A stretch of DNA of 64,000 nt from Afifella pfennigii DSM 17143 (GTDB taxonomy: Bacteria; Pseudomonadota; Alphaproteobacteria; Rhizobiales; Afifellaceae), in assembly GCF_000688515.1 (NCBI RefSeq), contig NZ_JHZK01000001.1, positions 347,162 through 411,161 of the forward strand, read 5' to 3'. Both the position numbers and the translations under genes were made by a program. Below the pieces are notes generated by a model. It saw only the letters and a program-made list of their open reading frames with translations. It made no database searches and had not been told where the DNA came from. Of this stretch, positions 33,928 through 41,458 are shown piece by piece; position 1 is the stretch's first letter, and each line of letters starts with the position of its first letter.

Positions 33928-35244
33928 ATGACGAGGATGAACAAGTGGTTGGGCCGAGCCTCCGTCGCGGCGGTGGCGATCGCCCTGAGTTCGACGGCTT
34001 TTGCTGAGACGGAGATTCAGTTCTGGCACGCCATGGGCGGCGAGCTCGGCAAGAAGGTCGAGGAGATCGCCTCCGGCTTCAACGAGACCCAGTCCGACTA
34101 CAAGGTCGTGCCCGTCTACAAGGGCAATTACACCGAGACCATGACGGGCGCCATCGCCGCCTTTCGCGCCCGCCAGCAGCCGCATATCGTCCAGGTCTTC
34201 GAGGTCGGCACGGCGACGATGATGGCCGCGGAGGGCGCCATCAAGCCGGTCTACGAGGTGATGGAAAACGCCGACGTGGAGTGGGATTCCAACGCCTATC
34301 TGCCGGCCGTGCGCAGCTATTATTCGACCTCCGACGGCAAGCTCCTGTCGCTGCCCTTCAACTCCTCCAGCCCGGTCCTTTGGTACAACCAGGACCTTCT
34401 GGAGGCGGCCGGCGCCGAGCCGCCGAAGACCTGGGACGATGTCTTCGACATTGCCGAGAAGCTGCAGGCGAACGACCACAAATGCGCCGTCTCCTTTGGC
34501 TGGCAGTCCTGGACGATGGTGGAGAACTTCCTTGCCTGGCACGATCAGCCGATCGGCACCAAGCAGAACGGCTTCGCCGGCCTCGACACGGAGCTGGCCT
34601 TCAACCGCTCGCAGGGCCTGACGGACCTGCTTCAGCGCATCGCCGACAGCCAGGAACAGGGCACCTTCAAATATGGCGGGCGCCGCGGCGAGAGCCTGCC
34701 GCTCTTCCTCAGCGGCGAATGCGCCATGTGGATCAACTCCTCCGCCTATTACGCCGACATCAAGGACCAGGCCGAGTTCGCCTTCGGCCAGACCATGCTG
34801 CCGCTTGATACCGCCATCGCCGAGGCGCCGCAGAACTCCATCATCGGCGGCGCCACCTTGTGGGTGCTCGCCGGCCACGAGGACGAGGACTATCAGGGCG
34901 TGGCGGAATTCTTCAACTATATGAGCTCGCCCGAGGTCCAGGCCGACTGGCATCAGTTCACCGGCTATGTGCCCATCACCACGGCCGCCTACGAGCTCTC
35001 CAAGGAGCAGGGCTTCTACGAGGAGAACCCGGGCACCGACACCGCCATCCAGCAGCTCTCCTTGAACGAGCCGACCGAGAACAGCCGCGGCCTGCGCTTC
35101 GGTAACTTCGTCCAGATCCGCGACGTCATCAACGAGGAGCTGGAGGAGCTTTGGACCGGCAAGAAGACGGCCAAGGAGGCGCTCGACGCCGCCGTGGCGC
35201 GCGGCAACGAGCTCCTGCGCGAATTCGAAAAGGCCAACTCCTAG
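33928..35244 (+). CDS. ugpB: Glycerol-3-phosphate-binding protein UgpB
   Basis: Periplasmic solute-binding protein of 438 residues with signal peptide ending at TAFA. TEIQFWHAMGGELGKK at the mature N-terminus, TMTGAIAAFRARQQPHIVQVFEVGTATMM and the later SSAYYADIKDQ segment follow the UgpB pattern. GAGGTG precedes the ATG at 33928; ATGs at 33916 and 33937 are alternatives. It binds sn-glycerol 3-phosphate and related diesters as a phosphorus source. The 192-base gap before it contains TTGTCA near 33836 as a possible -35, but no convincing Pho box. Confidence 0.95.
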   Translation: MTRMNKWLGRASVAAVAIALSSTAFAETEIQFWHAMGGELGKKVEEIASGFNETQSDYKVVPVYKGNYTETMTGAIAAFRARQQPHIVQVFEVGTATMMAAEGAIKPVYEVMENADVEWDSNAYLPAVRSYYSTSDGKLLSLPFNSSSPVLWYNQDLLEAAGAEPPKTWDDVFDIAEKLQANDHKCAVSFGWQSWTMVENFLAWHDQPIGTKQNGFAGLDTELAFNRSQGLTDLLQRIADSQEQGTFKYGGRRGESLPLFLSGECAMWINSSAYYADIKDQAEFAFGQTMLPLDTAIAEAPQNSIIGGATLWVLAGHEDEDYQGVAEFFNYMSSPEVQADWHQFTGYVPITTAAYELSKEQGFYEENPGTDTAIQQLSLNEPTENSRGLRFGNFVQIRDVINEELEELWTGKKTAKEALDAAVARGNELLREFEKANS

Positions 35245-35250
35245 GTCTCG

Positions 35251-35283
35251 GCGCCGGGCCTGCGCTCGCAGGTCCGGCGCTTT
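35251..35283 (+). terminator. Strong hairpin after ugpB
   Basis: Thirteen-base arms (35251-35263 and 35268-35280, one G-U pair), loop GCTC, followed by TTT. It sits 7 bases past the ugpB stop and before ugpA. It probably acts as an attenuator or 3' stabiliser that raises the binding protein over the membrane subunits. Confidence 0.7.
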
Positions 35284-35319
35284 GCAACGCCGGCCGCGCA
35301 ACGGCCGGGGGGCCGGTTC

Positions 35320-36204
35320 ATGCGCACCAAACGTGTCGTCTTCCGCAGTCTCTGGCTGCCCTATCTTCTGATCGCGCCGCAGATCGCCATCACGGCCATC
35401 TTCTTCCTGTGGCCCGCCGGTCAGGCGATCTACCAATCCTTCCTGCGCCAGGACGCCTTCGGCCTCAGGACCGAATTCGTCGGGCTGGAGAACTTCGCCC
35501 GGCTCGTCAACGATCCGCTCTACTTGAAGAGCTTCACCACAACCCTTGTCTTCAGCGCGCTGGTGGCGGGCATTTCCATGGGCGTTGCGCTTCTCCTCGC
35601 CGTCATGGCCGACCGGGTGCTGCGCTCCGCCCTCTTCTATCGCACGCTGCTCATCTGGCCCTATGCGGTGGCGCCGGCCGTGGCGGGGGTTCTGTGGTTC
35701 TTCCTGTTCAATCCCACCATCGGCATCGCCGCGTATTTCCTCGCCCGGCTCGGCTATGAGTGGAACCACTATGCAAGCGGCACCGACGCCATGGCGCTCA
35801 TCGTCATCGCCGCCGCCTGGCGCCAGGTCAGCTACAATTTCCTCTTCTTCCTCGCCGGCCTGCAGGCGATCCCCGGCTCGCTGACGGAAGCGGCCGCCAT
35901 GGACGCTGCCGGCCCCTTCAAGCGCTTCTGGACCATCCAGCTGCCGCTCCTGTCGCCGACGGTCTTCTTCCTGCTCGTCGTCAACCTCGTCTACGCCTTC
36001 TTCGACACCTTCGGCATCGTCCACGCCACGACGCGCGGCGGGCCCGGTAACGACACCGCCATCCTCGTCTTCGAGGTCTGGCGCGACGCTTTCGAGGGTC
36101 TCGATCTCGGCTTCTCCGCGGCCCAGTCGGTGGTGCTGATGGCCATCGTCATCGCCCTGACGGCGATCCAGTTCCGCTACATCGAGCGACGGGTGGAATA
36201 TTGA
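35320..36204 (+). CDS. ugpA: Glycerol-3-phosphate ABC permease UgpA
   Basis: Membrane permease of 294 residues with six membrane segments and the EAA loop around [24 protein letters not shown]. The start [24 protein letters not shown] is characteristic of UgpA. It follows ugpB after a 75-base hairpin spacer and overlaps ugpE by one base. Confidence 0.95.
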   Translation: MRTKRVVFRSLWLPYLLIAPQIAITAIFFLWPAGQAIYQSFLRQDAFGLRTEFVGLENFARLVNDPLYLKSFTTTLVFSALVAGISMGVALLLAVMADRVLRSALFYRTLLIWPYAVAPAVAGVLWFFLFNPTIGIAAYFLARLGYEWNHYASGTDAMALIVIAAAWRQVSYNFLFFLAGLQAIPGSLTEAAAMDAAGPFKRFWTIQLPLLSPTVFFLLVVNLVYAFFDTFGIVHATTRGGPGNDTAILVFEVWRDAFEGLDLGFSAAQSVVLMAIVIALTAIQFRYIERRVEY

Positions 36205-37049
36205 TGGTCGAGAACCGCCCCCTCACCAACATCGTCACCCATGGCGTCCTCATCCTCGGCGCGGCGGTCTTCGTCTTGCCGATCTGGATCGCCTTCGTCG
36301 CCTCCACCCATACCGGGCGCGAGGTCAATCGCGGCCTGACCCTGTGGCCGGGCGACCAGTTCATCGCCAATTACACCACGGCCCTCACCGAGGGCGTGGC
36401 GACGGCCGGCGCCCCGCCGCTCGCCCTGATGCTGTTCAATTCCACCGTCATGGCGCTCGCCATCGCCGTCGGCAAGATCACCATCTCGCTGCTGTCGGCC
36501 TTCGCCATCGTCTATTTCCGCTTCCCCTTCCGGGTGCTCGCCTTCTGGACGATTTTCGTCACGCTGATGCTGCCGGTGGAGGTGCGCATCCTGCCGACCT
36601 TCGAGGTGGTGGCCGGGCTCGGCCTGTTGAATTCCTATGCCGGCCTCTCCATCCCGCTGATCGCCAGCGCCACCGCCACCTTCCTCTTCCGCCAGTTCTT
36701 CATGACCGTGCCGGACGAGTTGACCGAGGCGGCGCGCATCGACGGGGCCGGCCCCTTGCGCTTCTTCCGCGATATCCTGGTGCCCTTGTCGCGCACCAAC
36801 CTCGCTGCCCTCTTTGTCATCCTCTTCATCTATGGCTGGAACCAGTATCTGTGGCCGCTCCTGGTGACGACGGATGAGAGCTACTACACCATCGTCATGG
36901 GCATTCAGCGCATGCTGGCGACATCCGACCAGTTGCCCGAATGGCACCTCATCATGGCCACCGCCATCCTTGCCATGATCCCGCCGGTCCTCGTCATCGT
37001 TCTCATGCAGCGCCTCTTCGTGCGCGGTCTCGTCGAGGTGGAGAAATAG
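36204..37049 (+). CDS. ugpE: Glycerol-3-phosphate ABC permease UgpE
   Basis: Second permease subunit, 281 residues, six membrane segments and EAA loop [23 protein letters not shown]. The ATG at 36204 overlaps the ugpA stop (TGATG); a TTG one codon upstream is ignored. Tail [11 protein letters not shown] is typical. It pairs with UgpA to form the channel energised by UgpC. Confidence 0.95.
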   Translation: MVENRPLTNIVTHGVLILGAAVFVLPIWIAFVASTHTGREVNRGLTLWPGDQFIANYTTALTEGVATAGAPPLALMLFNSTVMALAIAVGKITISLLSAFAIVYFRFPFRVLAFWTIFVTLMLPVEVRILPTFEVVAGLGLLNSYAGLSIPLIASATATFLFRQFFMTVPDELTEAARIDGAGPLRFFRDILVPLSRTNLAALFVILFIYGWNQYLWPLLVTTDESYYTIVMGIQRMLATSDQLPEWHLIMATAILAMIPPVLVIVLMQRLFVRGLVEVEK

Positions 37050-37057
37050 GAGAGAGT

Positions 37058-38149
37058 ATGACCGCCATTACTTTGCGTAACGTCAGCAAGACCTATCCTG
37101 GAGGCGTTGAGGCCATCAAGGGCGTCTCGCTCGACATCGGCGACGGCGAGTTCCTCGTCCTCGTCGGCCCTTCGGGCTGTGGCAAGTCCACGCTTTTGCG
37201 CATGATCGCCGGGCTGGAGACCATCACCGCCGGCGAGATTTCCATCGGCGAGCGCGTCGTCAACAACCTGGAGCCGGCCGAGCGCGATATCGCCATGGTC
37301 TTCCAGAACTACGCCCTTTATCCGCATATGAGCGTGCGCCAGAACCTGGAATACGGCCTGAAGAACCGCCGCATGGCCCGCGACGAGATCGCCCGCCGCG
37401 TGGAGAAGGCGGCCGGCATCCTCGGCATCGCGGAGCTTCTCGCCCGCAAGCCGCGGCAGCTTTCCGGCGGTCAGCGCCAGCGCGTGGCCATGGGCCGGGC
37501 CATCGTGCGCGAGCCGGCGGCCTTCCTCTTCGACGAGCCCTTGTCCAATCTCGATGCCAAGCTGCGCGTGCAGATGCGCGCCGAGATCCGTCACCTGCAA
37601 CGCTCGCTTGGCACCACCAGCGTCTACGTCACCCACGACCAGTTGGAGGCGATGACGCTCGCCGACCGCATCGTCGTTCTCAACGGCGGCGTGGTGGAGC
37701 AGGTCGGCACGCCGATGGAGGTCTACGAGCGGCCCGCGAGCCTCTTCGTCGCCTCCTTCATCGGCTCGCCCGCCATGAACCTGGTACCCCTGCAACAGGC
37801 GCGCGAAAGGGCCGCCATCGCCGGCCTCGTCAACGGCTCCGTGCCTTCGGGCCTCTCCACCGACGCCGTGCTCGGCGTCCGCCCGGAGGACATGACGGTC
37901 GGCGAGAACGGCGCCGGCGCGGACGCGGTGCGCTTTGCCTTCACCGTCACCGCTGTGGAGGCTGTCGGAGCGGAGAGCTACGTCCACGGCAATCTGCAGG
38001 GCGGCGCCGGCGATATCGCCGTGCGCATGCCCGGCTATCATCGGCTGGAGCCCGGCACTGTCCTTTCCGCGGTCACGGCGCCGGAAAAGCTGCATTTCTT
38101 CGCCGGCGCATCGGGCCAGCGTGTCGACCGGGCGGGAGCGGCGCAATAG
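37058..38149 (+). CDS. ugpC: Glycerol-3-phosphate ABC ATPase UgpC
   Basis: ABC ATPase of the MalK/UgpC type, 363 residues, with a C-terminal TOBE regulatory domain (residues 240-363). Walker [10 protein letters not shown] around residue 37, Q-loop [15 protein letters not shown], signature [17 protein letters not shown] and Walker [16 protein letters not shown] are intact. ATG 37058 follows AGGAGAG; the open frame upstream overlaps ugpE and is rejected. It closes the ugpBAEC unit. Confidence 0.96.
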   Translation: MTAITLRNVSKTYPGGVEAIKGVSLDIGDGEFLVLVGPSGCGKSTLLRMIAGLETITAGEISIGERVVNNLEPAERDIAMVFQNYALYPHMSVRQNLEYGLKNRRMARDEIARRVEKAAGILGIAELLARKPRQLSGGQRQRVAMGRAIVREPAAFLFDEPLSNLDAKLRVQMRAEIRHLQRSLGTTSVYVTHDQLEAMTLADRIVVLNGGVVEQVGTPMEVYERPASLFVASFIGSPAMNLVPLQQARERAAIAGLVNGSVPSGLSTDAVLGVRPEDMTVGENGAGADAVRFAFTVTAVEAVGAESYVHGNLQGGAGDIAVRMPGYHRLEPGTVLSAVTAPEKLHFFAGASGQRVDRAGAAQ

Positions 38150-38221
38150 CCGCCGCAACCCTTCGCTAAGCCCTCGCTGCTATCTCATGTAGGAGAGGCG
38201 AAACCGCGTGGGAGAAGGCGC

Positions 38222-39259
38222 ATGACAGGGACGATCCTCGTCGCCGGCGGCAACGGCTATATCGGCAGCCATGTCGTGGTGGAGCTCGCCGCCGCCGGTT
38301 TCCGGCCCGTCATCGTCGACAATCTCGCCAATTCCAAGCCGGAGGCGGCACGTCGCGTTGCCGCCATCGCCGGCGCGAAGGTGCCGCTCCTGGTCGGCGA
38401 CGTGCGCGACGGCGCCTTTCTCGATGCGGTGTTCGAGGCGCACGACATCGATCTCGTCATCCATCTGGCGGGACTGAAGGCTGTCGGTGAATCGGTCGCC
38501 GAACCGCTTCGTTACTACGACGTCAATGTCGGCGGCGCCGTCGGCCTGCTTGCCGCCATGCGTCGGCACCGGGTCAGGCGCATGGTCTTCTCCTCCTCCG
38601 CCACCGTCTATGGCGATCCGGTGAGCGTGCCGATCACGGAGGACTTCGCCACCGGCGCCACCAACCCCTATGGCCGCACCAAGTTGATGATCGAGGAGAT
38701 TCTTGCCGATCTCGTCGCCTCCGACCCGGCCTGGCGGGCCGTCAGCCTGCGCTACTTCAACCCGGTCGGCGCGCATGAGAGCGCCCAGATCGGCGAGGAC
38801 CCGAACGGCATCCCCAACAATCTCTTTCCTTTCATCGCCCAGGTGGCGGTCGGTCGGCGGGAGAAATTGTCGGTCTTCGGCGGCGACTACGGCACGCCGG
38901 ACGGCACCGGCGTGCGCGACTACATCCATGTCGTCGATCTTGCCCGCGCCCATGTGAAGGCGGCCGAGGCGCTGCTTTCCGGCGCTCTGGCCACCGGCGC
39001 GCATCTGCCGATCAATCTCGGCACCGGCCGCGGCTTCAGTGTCCTCGACGTGGTGCATGCCTGGCGGCGCGCCACCAACCGGCCGATCCCCTATGAGGTC
39101 GTTGAGCGGCGGCCGGGCGATATCGCCGCCTGCTACGCCGATCCGCGTCTTGCGGCGAGCCTTCTGGACTGGCGGGCGGGCTTCGATCTCGACGCCATGT
39201 GCCGCGACCATTGGCGCTGGCAGAGCCGCAATCCGAACGGCTACGAGGAGGCGGCCTGA
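38222..39259 (+). CDS. galE: UDP-glucose 4-epimerase
   Basis: Epimerase of 345 residues that interconverts UDP-glucose and UDP-galactose. NAD motif GGNGYIGSHV at residues 8-17, SSSATVYGDP and catalytic YGRTK around 147-151, and RYFNPVGAHESAQIGEDP are diagnostic. It lies 72 bases after ugpC on the same strand and might be co-transcribed, although its role in surface polysaccharide is unrelated to glycerophosphate uptake. Some Hyphomicrobiales have several galE copies. Confidence 0.93.
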   Translation: MTGTILVAGGNGYIGSHVVVELAAAGFRPVIVDNLANSKPEAARRVAAIAGAKVPLLVGDVRDGAFLDAVFEAHDIDLVIHLAGLKAVGESVAEPLRYYDVNVGGAVGLLAAMRRHRVRRMVFSSSATVYGDPVSVPITEDFATGATNPYGRTKLMIEEILADLVASDPAWRAVSLRYFNPVGAHESAQIGEDPNGIPNNLFPFIAQVAVGRREKLSVFGGDYGTPDGTGVRDYIHVVDLARAHVKAAEALLSGALATGAHLPINLGTGRGFSVLDVVHAWRRATNRPIPYEVVERRPGDIAACYADPRLAASLLDWRAGFDLDAMCRDHWRWQSRNPNGYEEAA

Positions 39260-39287
39260 GAAAGGCCGCGCTCCGCCTTGAAGGCTT

Positions 39288-40187
39288 TCAGTCCAGCCAG
39301 ATCGGGTTCGACCAGGCAAGTCGCCCCGCCGCGTCGGTGACGACGACCCGCAGCCAGTCCTCCCGGAAGGGCTCCAGCGGCAGACGCGTCTCGGTGAGGT
39401 CGTCGCCGCGCCAGTTCGTGGACCGCGAGCCCCTTCCGAGGGCGATGATGGTGACGGCTGGCGAGCATTCCACCACCAATTCGTCGCCGTCGCGCGCCAG
39501 GGTGTGAATGATCGGACCCTGGCTGGAATAGGAATGGCCGGCCTTCAGCGCTTCCAGGAGCGCTTCCGGCTGGTTCTCCTGCGCCTTCACCATCGTCCAG
39601 GCGCCGAAGGCGTCGGGAGCGTGGAAATGCGCATCGTCGGCTGCATAGCTGCCCAGCCGGTAGCCCTCGCTGAGGAGCTGGTCGAGCATCGCCGACCCGT
39701 CCGGGCGGGCGCATTCCAGGGCGCAGGTATGGTTGAACACCTCCACCGCATGCGCGTGCTCGGCCATGGCGCGCCCGTCCTCGGCGGTAAGGCCCGACCA
39801 TTGCGGATGGGCGATGCCGACGAAGGCGCCCGCCGCCTTGGCGCGCGCGGCGAGCTGAAGCCCGCTCTCCTCCTCGCCGGTTTCGGCGAAATCCTCCGGC
39901 AGGCCGACGGCCAGGATGTGCCACAGCTCGTTCTGGCTGTTGGCCATGGCGTGCAGCTCGGCGCCGGGGATGGTGGTGAAGAGGTCGCTGCGAAAGGCGC
40001 GCGTATCGGTGATGGGAAAGCCGTAGCGCTTCATGAAATGGTCGGAAAGGCAGAGAAAGTCGTAGCCCGCCTCGCGATACTTCTCGCAGACCTCGCCCGG
40101 ATGAAGCGCCCCGTCGGAGACGTTGGAATGTGTGTGGAGATTGCCGCGCCAGAATTTTCCGGGTGCGGTGAATGCGTCGATACCCAT
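39288..40187 (-). CDS. PHP-domain metallophosphoesterase (CehA/McbA-like)
   Basis: Protein of 299 residues with an N-terminal PHP domain: the metal motif NLHTHSNVSDG is at residues 16-26, with further ligands in CLSDHFM, PGAEL, GIAHPQW and YAADDAHFH. The C-terminal 70 residues form a beta domain ending SNPIWLD, as in CehA/McbA-type metallohydrolases. It is convergent with galE. Beside a glycerophosphate transporter it may hydrolyse glycerophosphodiesters or other phosphoesters, but the substrate is inferred. ATG 40187 gives a compact start before the PHP motif. Confidence 0.85.
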   Translation of the reverse strand: MGIDAFTAPGKFWRGNLHTHSNVSDGALHPGEVCEKYREAGYDFLCLSDHFMKRYGFPITDTRAFRSDLFTTIPGAELHAMANSQNELWHILAVGLPEDFAETGEEESGLQLAARAKAAGAFVGIAHPQWSGLTAEDGRAMAEHAHAVEVFNHTCALECARPDGSAMLDQLLSEGYRLGSYAADDAHFHAPDAFGAWTMVKAQENQPEALLEALKAGHSYSSQGPIIHTLARDGDELVVECSPAVTIIALGRGSRSTNWRGDDLTETRLPLEPFREDWLRVVVTDAAGRLAWSNPIWLD

Positions 40188-40271
40188 GCTTTGCCCTTTC
40201 GTTTCGCCGCCGCATAGGCGTCTTCCATGGCAGTGCGATGACGTTCCCACGAGGCGCCGCCGCACCTCGGT

Positions 40272-41159
40272 TCAGTCGGTCAGGCTCGTCAGATAGCCGA
40301 TGAGGGTGCGCGTCGCCGTGCCGGCATAGCGGTCGGGATGACGCAGAAGCACGAAATCGCGCGGCGGCAGGTCGATGGGCACCGATTTCAGCCGCCCGGC
40401 GGCGATGGCGGCGGCGACGACATGCTCGGAGATGATCGTCGCCCCCGCCCCAGCCTCCACCGCCTCGCGCACCGCCTCGTTGCTCGGCAGCGTCAGGAAG
40501 ATACGCAGGTCTTGGAAAGAAAGTCCGTCGTCGCGGGCAAGGTCCTCCAGCACCGCGCGCGTGCCGGAGCCGGCCTCGCGGATCACCCAGGAAAGCGCCG
40601 CAAGATCCGGCCGTCCCGGCTCGCGCTCCGGCGGCAGCGGTTGATCGGCGGCGACGACGAGGACGAGGCGGTCGCGGTCGACCTGCCGGCGGATGAGTTC
40701 GCCATGCGTGATCGGCCCCTCCACCAGGCCGAGCTCGGCGCGCCCCTCCACGACGGCCTTCTCCACCTGCCGCGTATTGCCGATAACGACGTCGAGCCGC
40801 ACGCGCGGGAAGGCGACGTGATAGGCGGTCAGTCGCCGCGGCAGCCAGTAATTGGCGATCGTCTGGCTGGCCGCGATGGAAACCGTGCCGCTCGCCGGAT
40901 CGGCGATGTCCTGCAGCACCGACTGCGCCGCGCTCGCCCGCTCCAGCACCCGCCGCGCCTCCGGCAGGAAGCGGCGCCCCGTCTCCGTCAGCTCGATGCC
41001 GCGCCCGACCCGGTCGAAGAGCCTGGCGCCGTAGCGCCGCTCCAGCGAGGCGATCGCCGCCGAGGCGGCCGATTGCGTCATGCCGAGCGCGGCGGCGGCC
41101 CGCGTCACATGCCGGCGCTCCGCCACGGCGACGAAGATTTTGAGTTGCTCCAGCGTCAT
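40272..41159 (-). CDS. LysR-family regulator divergent from soe genes
   Basis: LysR regulator of 295 residues: helix-turn-helix at residues 1-60 (LEQLKIFVAVAERRHVTRAAAALGMTQSAASAAI-type) and a C-terminal sensor domain. Its N-terminal architecture resembles CysB/CbbR-like members; the inducer is not known. It diverges from the small gene and soeA across about 100 bases that contain TTTCA-N6-TGAAA and CAAT-TC-ATTG palindromes, so it probably controls the sulfite dehydrogenase and TRAP genes. ATG at 41159 chosen; the TTG two codons upstream is not needed. Confidence 0.88.
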   Translation of the reverse strand: MTLEQLKIFVAVAERRHVTRAAAALGMTQSAASAAIASLERRYGARLFDRVGRGIELTETGRRFLPEARRVLERASAAQSVLQDIADPASGTVSIAASQTIANYWLPRRLTAYHVAFPRVRLDVVIGNTRQVEKAVVEGRAELGLVEGPITHGELIRRQVDRDRLVLVVAADQPLPPEREPGRPDLAALSWVIREAGSGTRAVLEDLARDDGLSFQDLRIFLTLPSNEAVREAVEAGAGATIISEHVVAAAIAAGRLKSVPIDLPPRDFVLLRHPDRYAGTATRTLIGYLTSLTD

Positions 41160-41172
41160 GGACAAATAATCG

Positions 41173-41188
41173 TTTCAGCTTATTGAAA
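41173..41188. promoter_or_regulatory. Candidate LysR-type operator upstream of soe
   Basis: TTTCA-N6-TGAAA inverted repeat in the divergent gap, with the core T-N11-A expected of LysR sites. A second palindrome CAAT-TC-ATTG lies at 41198-41207. Either could bind the adjacent regulator. Confidence 0.45.
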
Positions 41189-41257
41189 TGACAAGAACAA
41201 TTCATTGGATTGATTGTACTCGCTGCGGCACAAAGTCCTTGTTCAAGGGATTTTGCC

Positions 41258-41455
41258 ATGCAGGGAATGATGTTCGGCAGCGCCCGGGGCGGTGTGCTTT
41301 CGCGGTGGTTGAGCGGTTTGAGCGGCCGCTTGGAGGGCTTTGGGGCGCGCCTGCGGCGCAACACCTATCGCCCGGAGAAGCACTATATGCGCGGCGCCGG
41401 GCCGAAATCGAACGGCGGCGACACCCCTCCCCCGGAACAGGACGCCTCTTCCTGA
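41258..41455 (+). CDS. Small conserved-looking protein preceding soeA
   Basis: Predicted protein of 65 residues. AAGGGA is 8 bases before the ATG and the stop is 3 bases before soeA, so it should be translated as the leader cistron of the soe operon. The middle is a basic amphipathic stretch (LSRWLSGLSGRLEGFGARLRR), then NTYRPEKHYMRG and a polar Pro/Asp-rich tail. There is no signal peptide or twin-arginine Tat motif. I do not recognise a family; a small accessory or assembly factor for the molybdoenzyme is possible. It is shorter than a typical gene, and its reality rests on position, start signal and codon use. Confidence 0.6.
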   Translation: MQGMMFGSARGGVLSRWLSGLSGRLEGFGARLRRNTYRPEKHYMRGAGPKSNGGDTPPPEQDASS

Positions 41456-41458
41456 GGC

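Noticed and set aside
33910..36024. 704-codon minus-strand frame across ugpBA
   Set aside because: Asp/Glu/Gly/Arg-rich antisense translation without domains; the ugp reading has full motifs.
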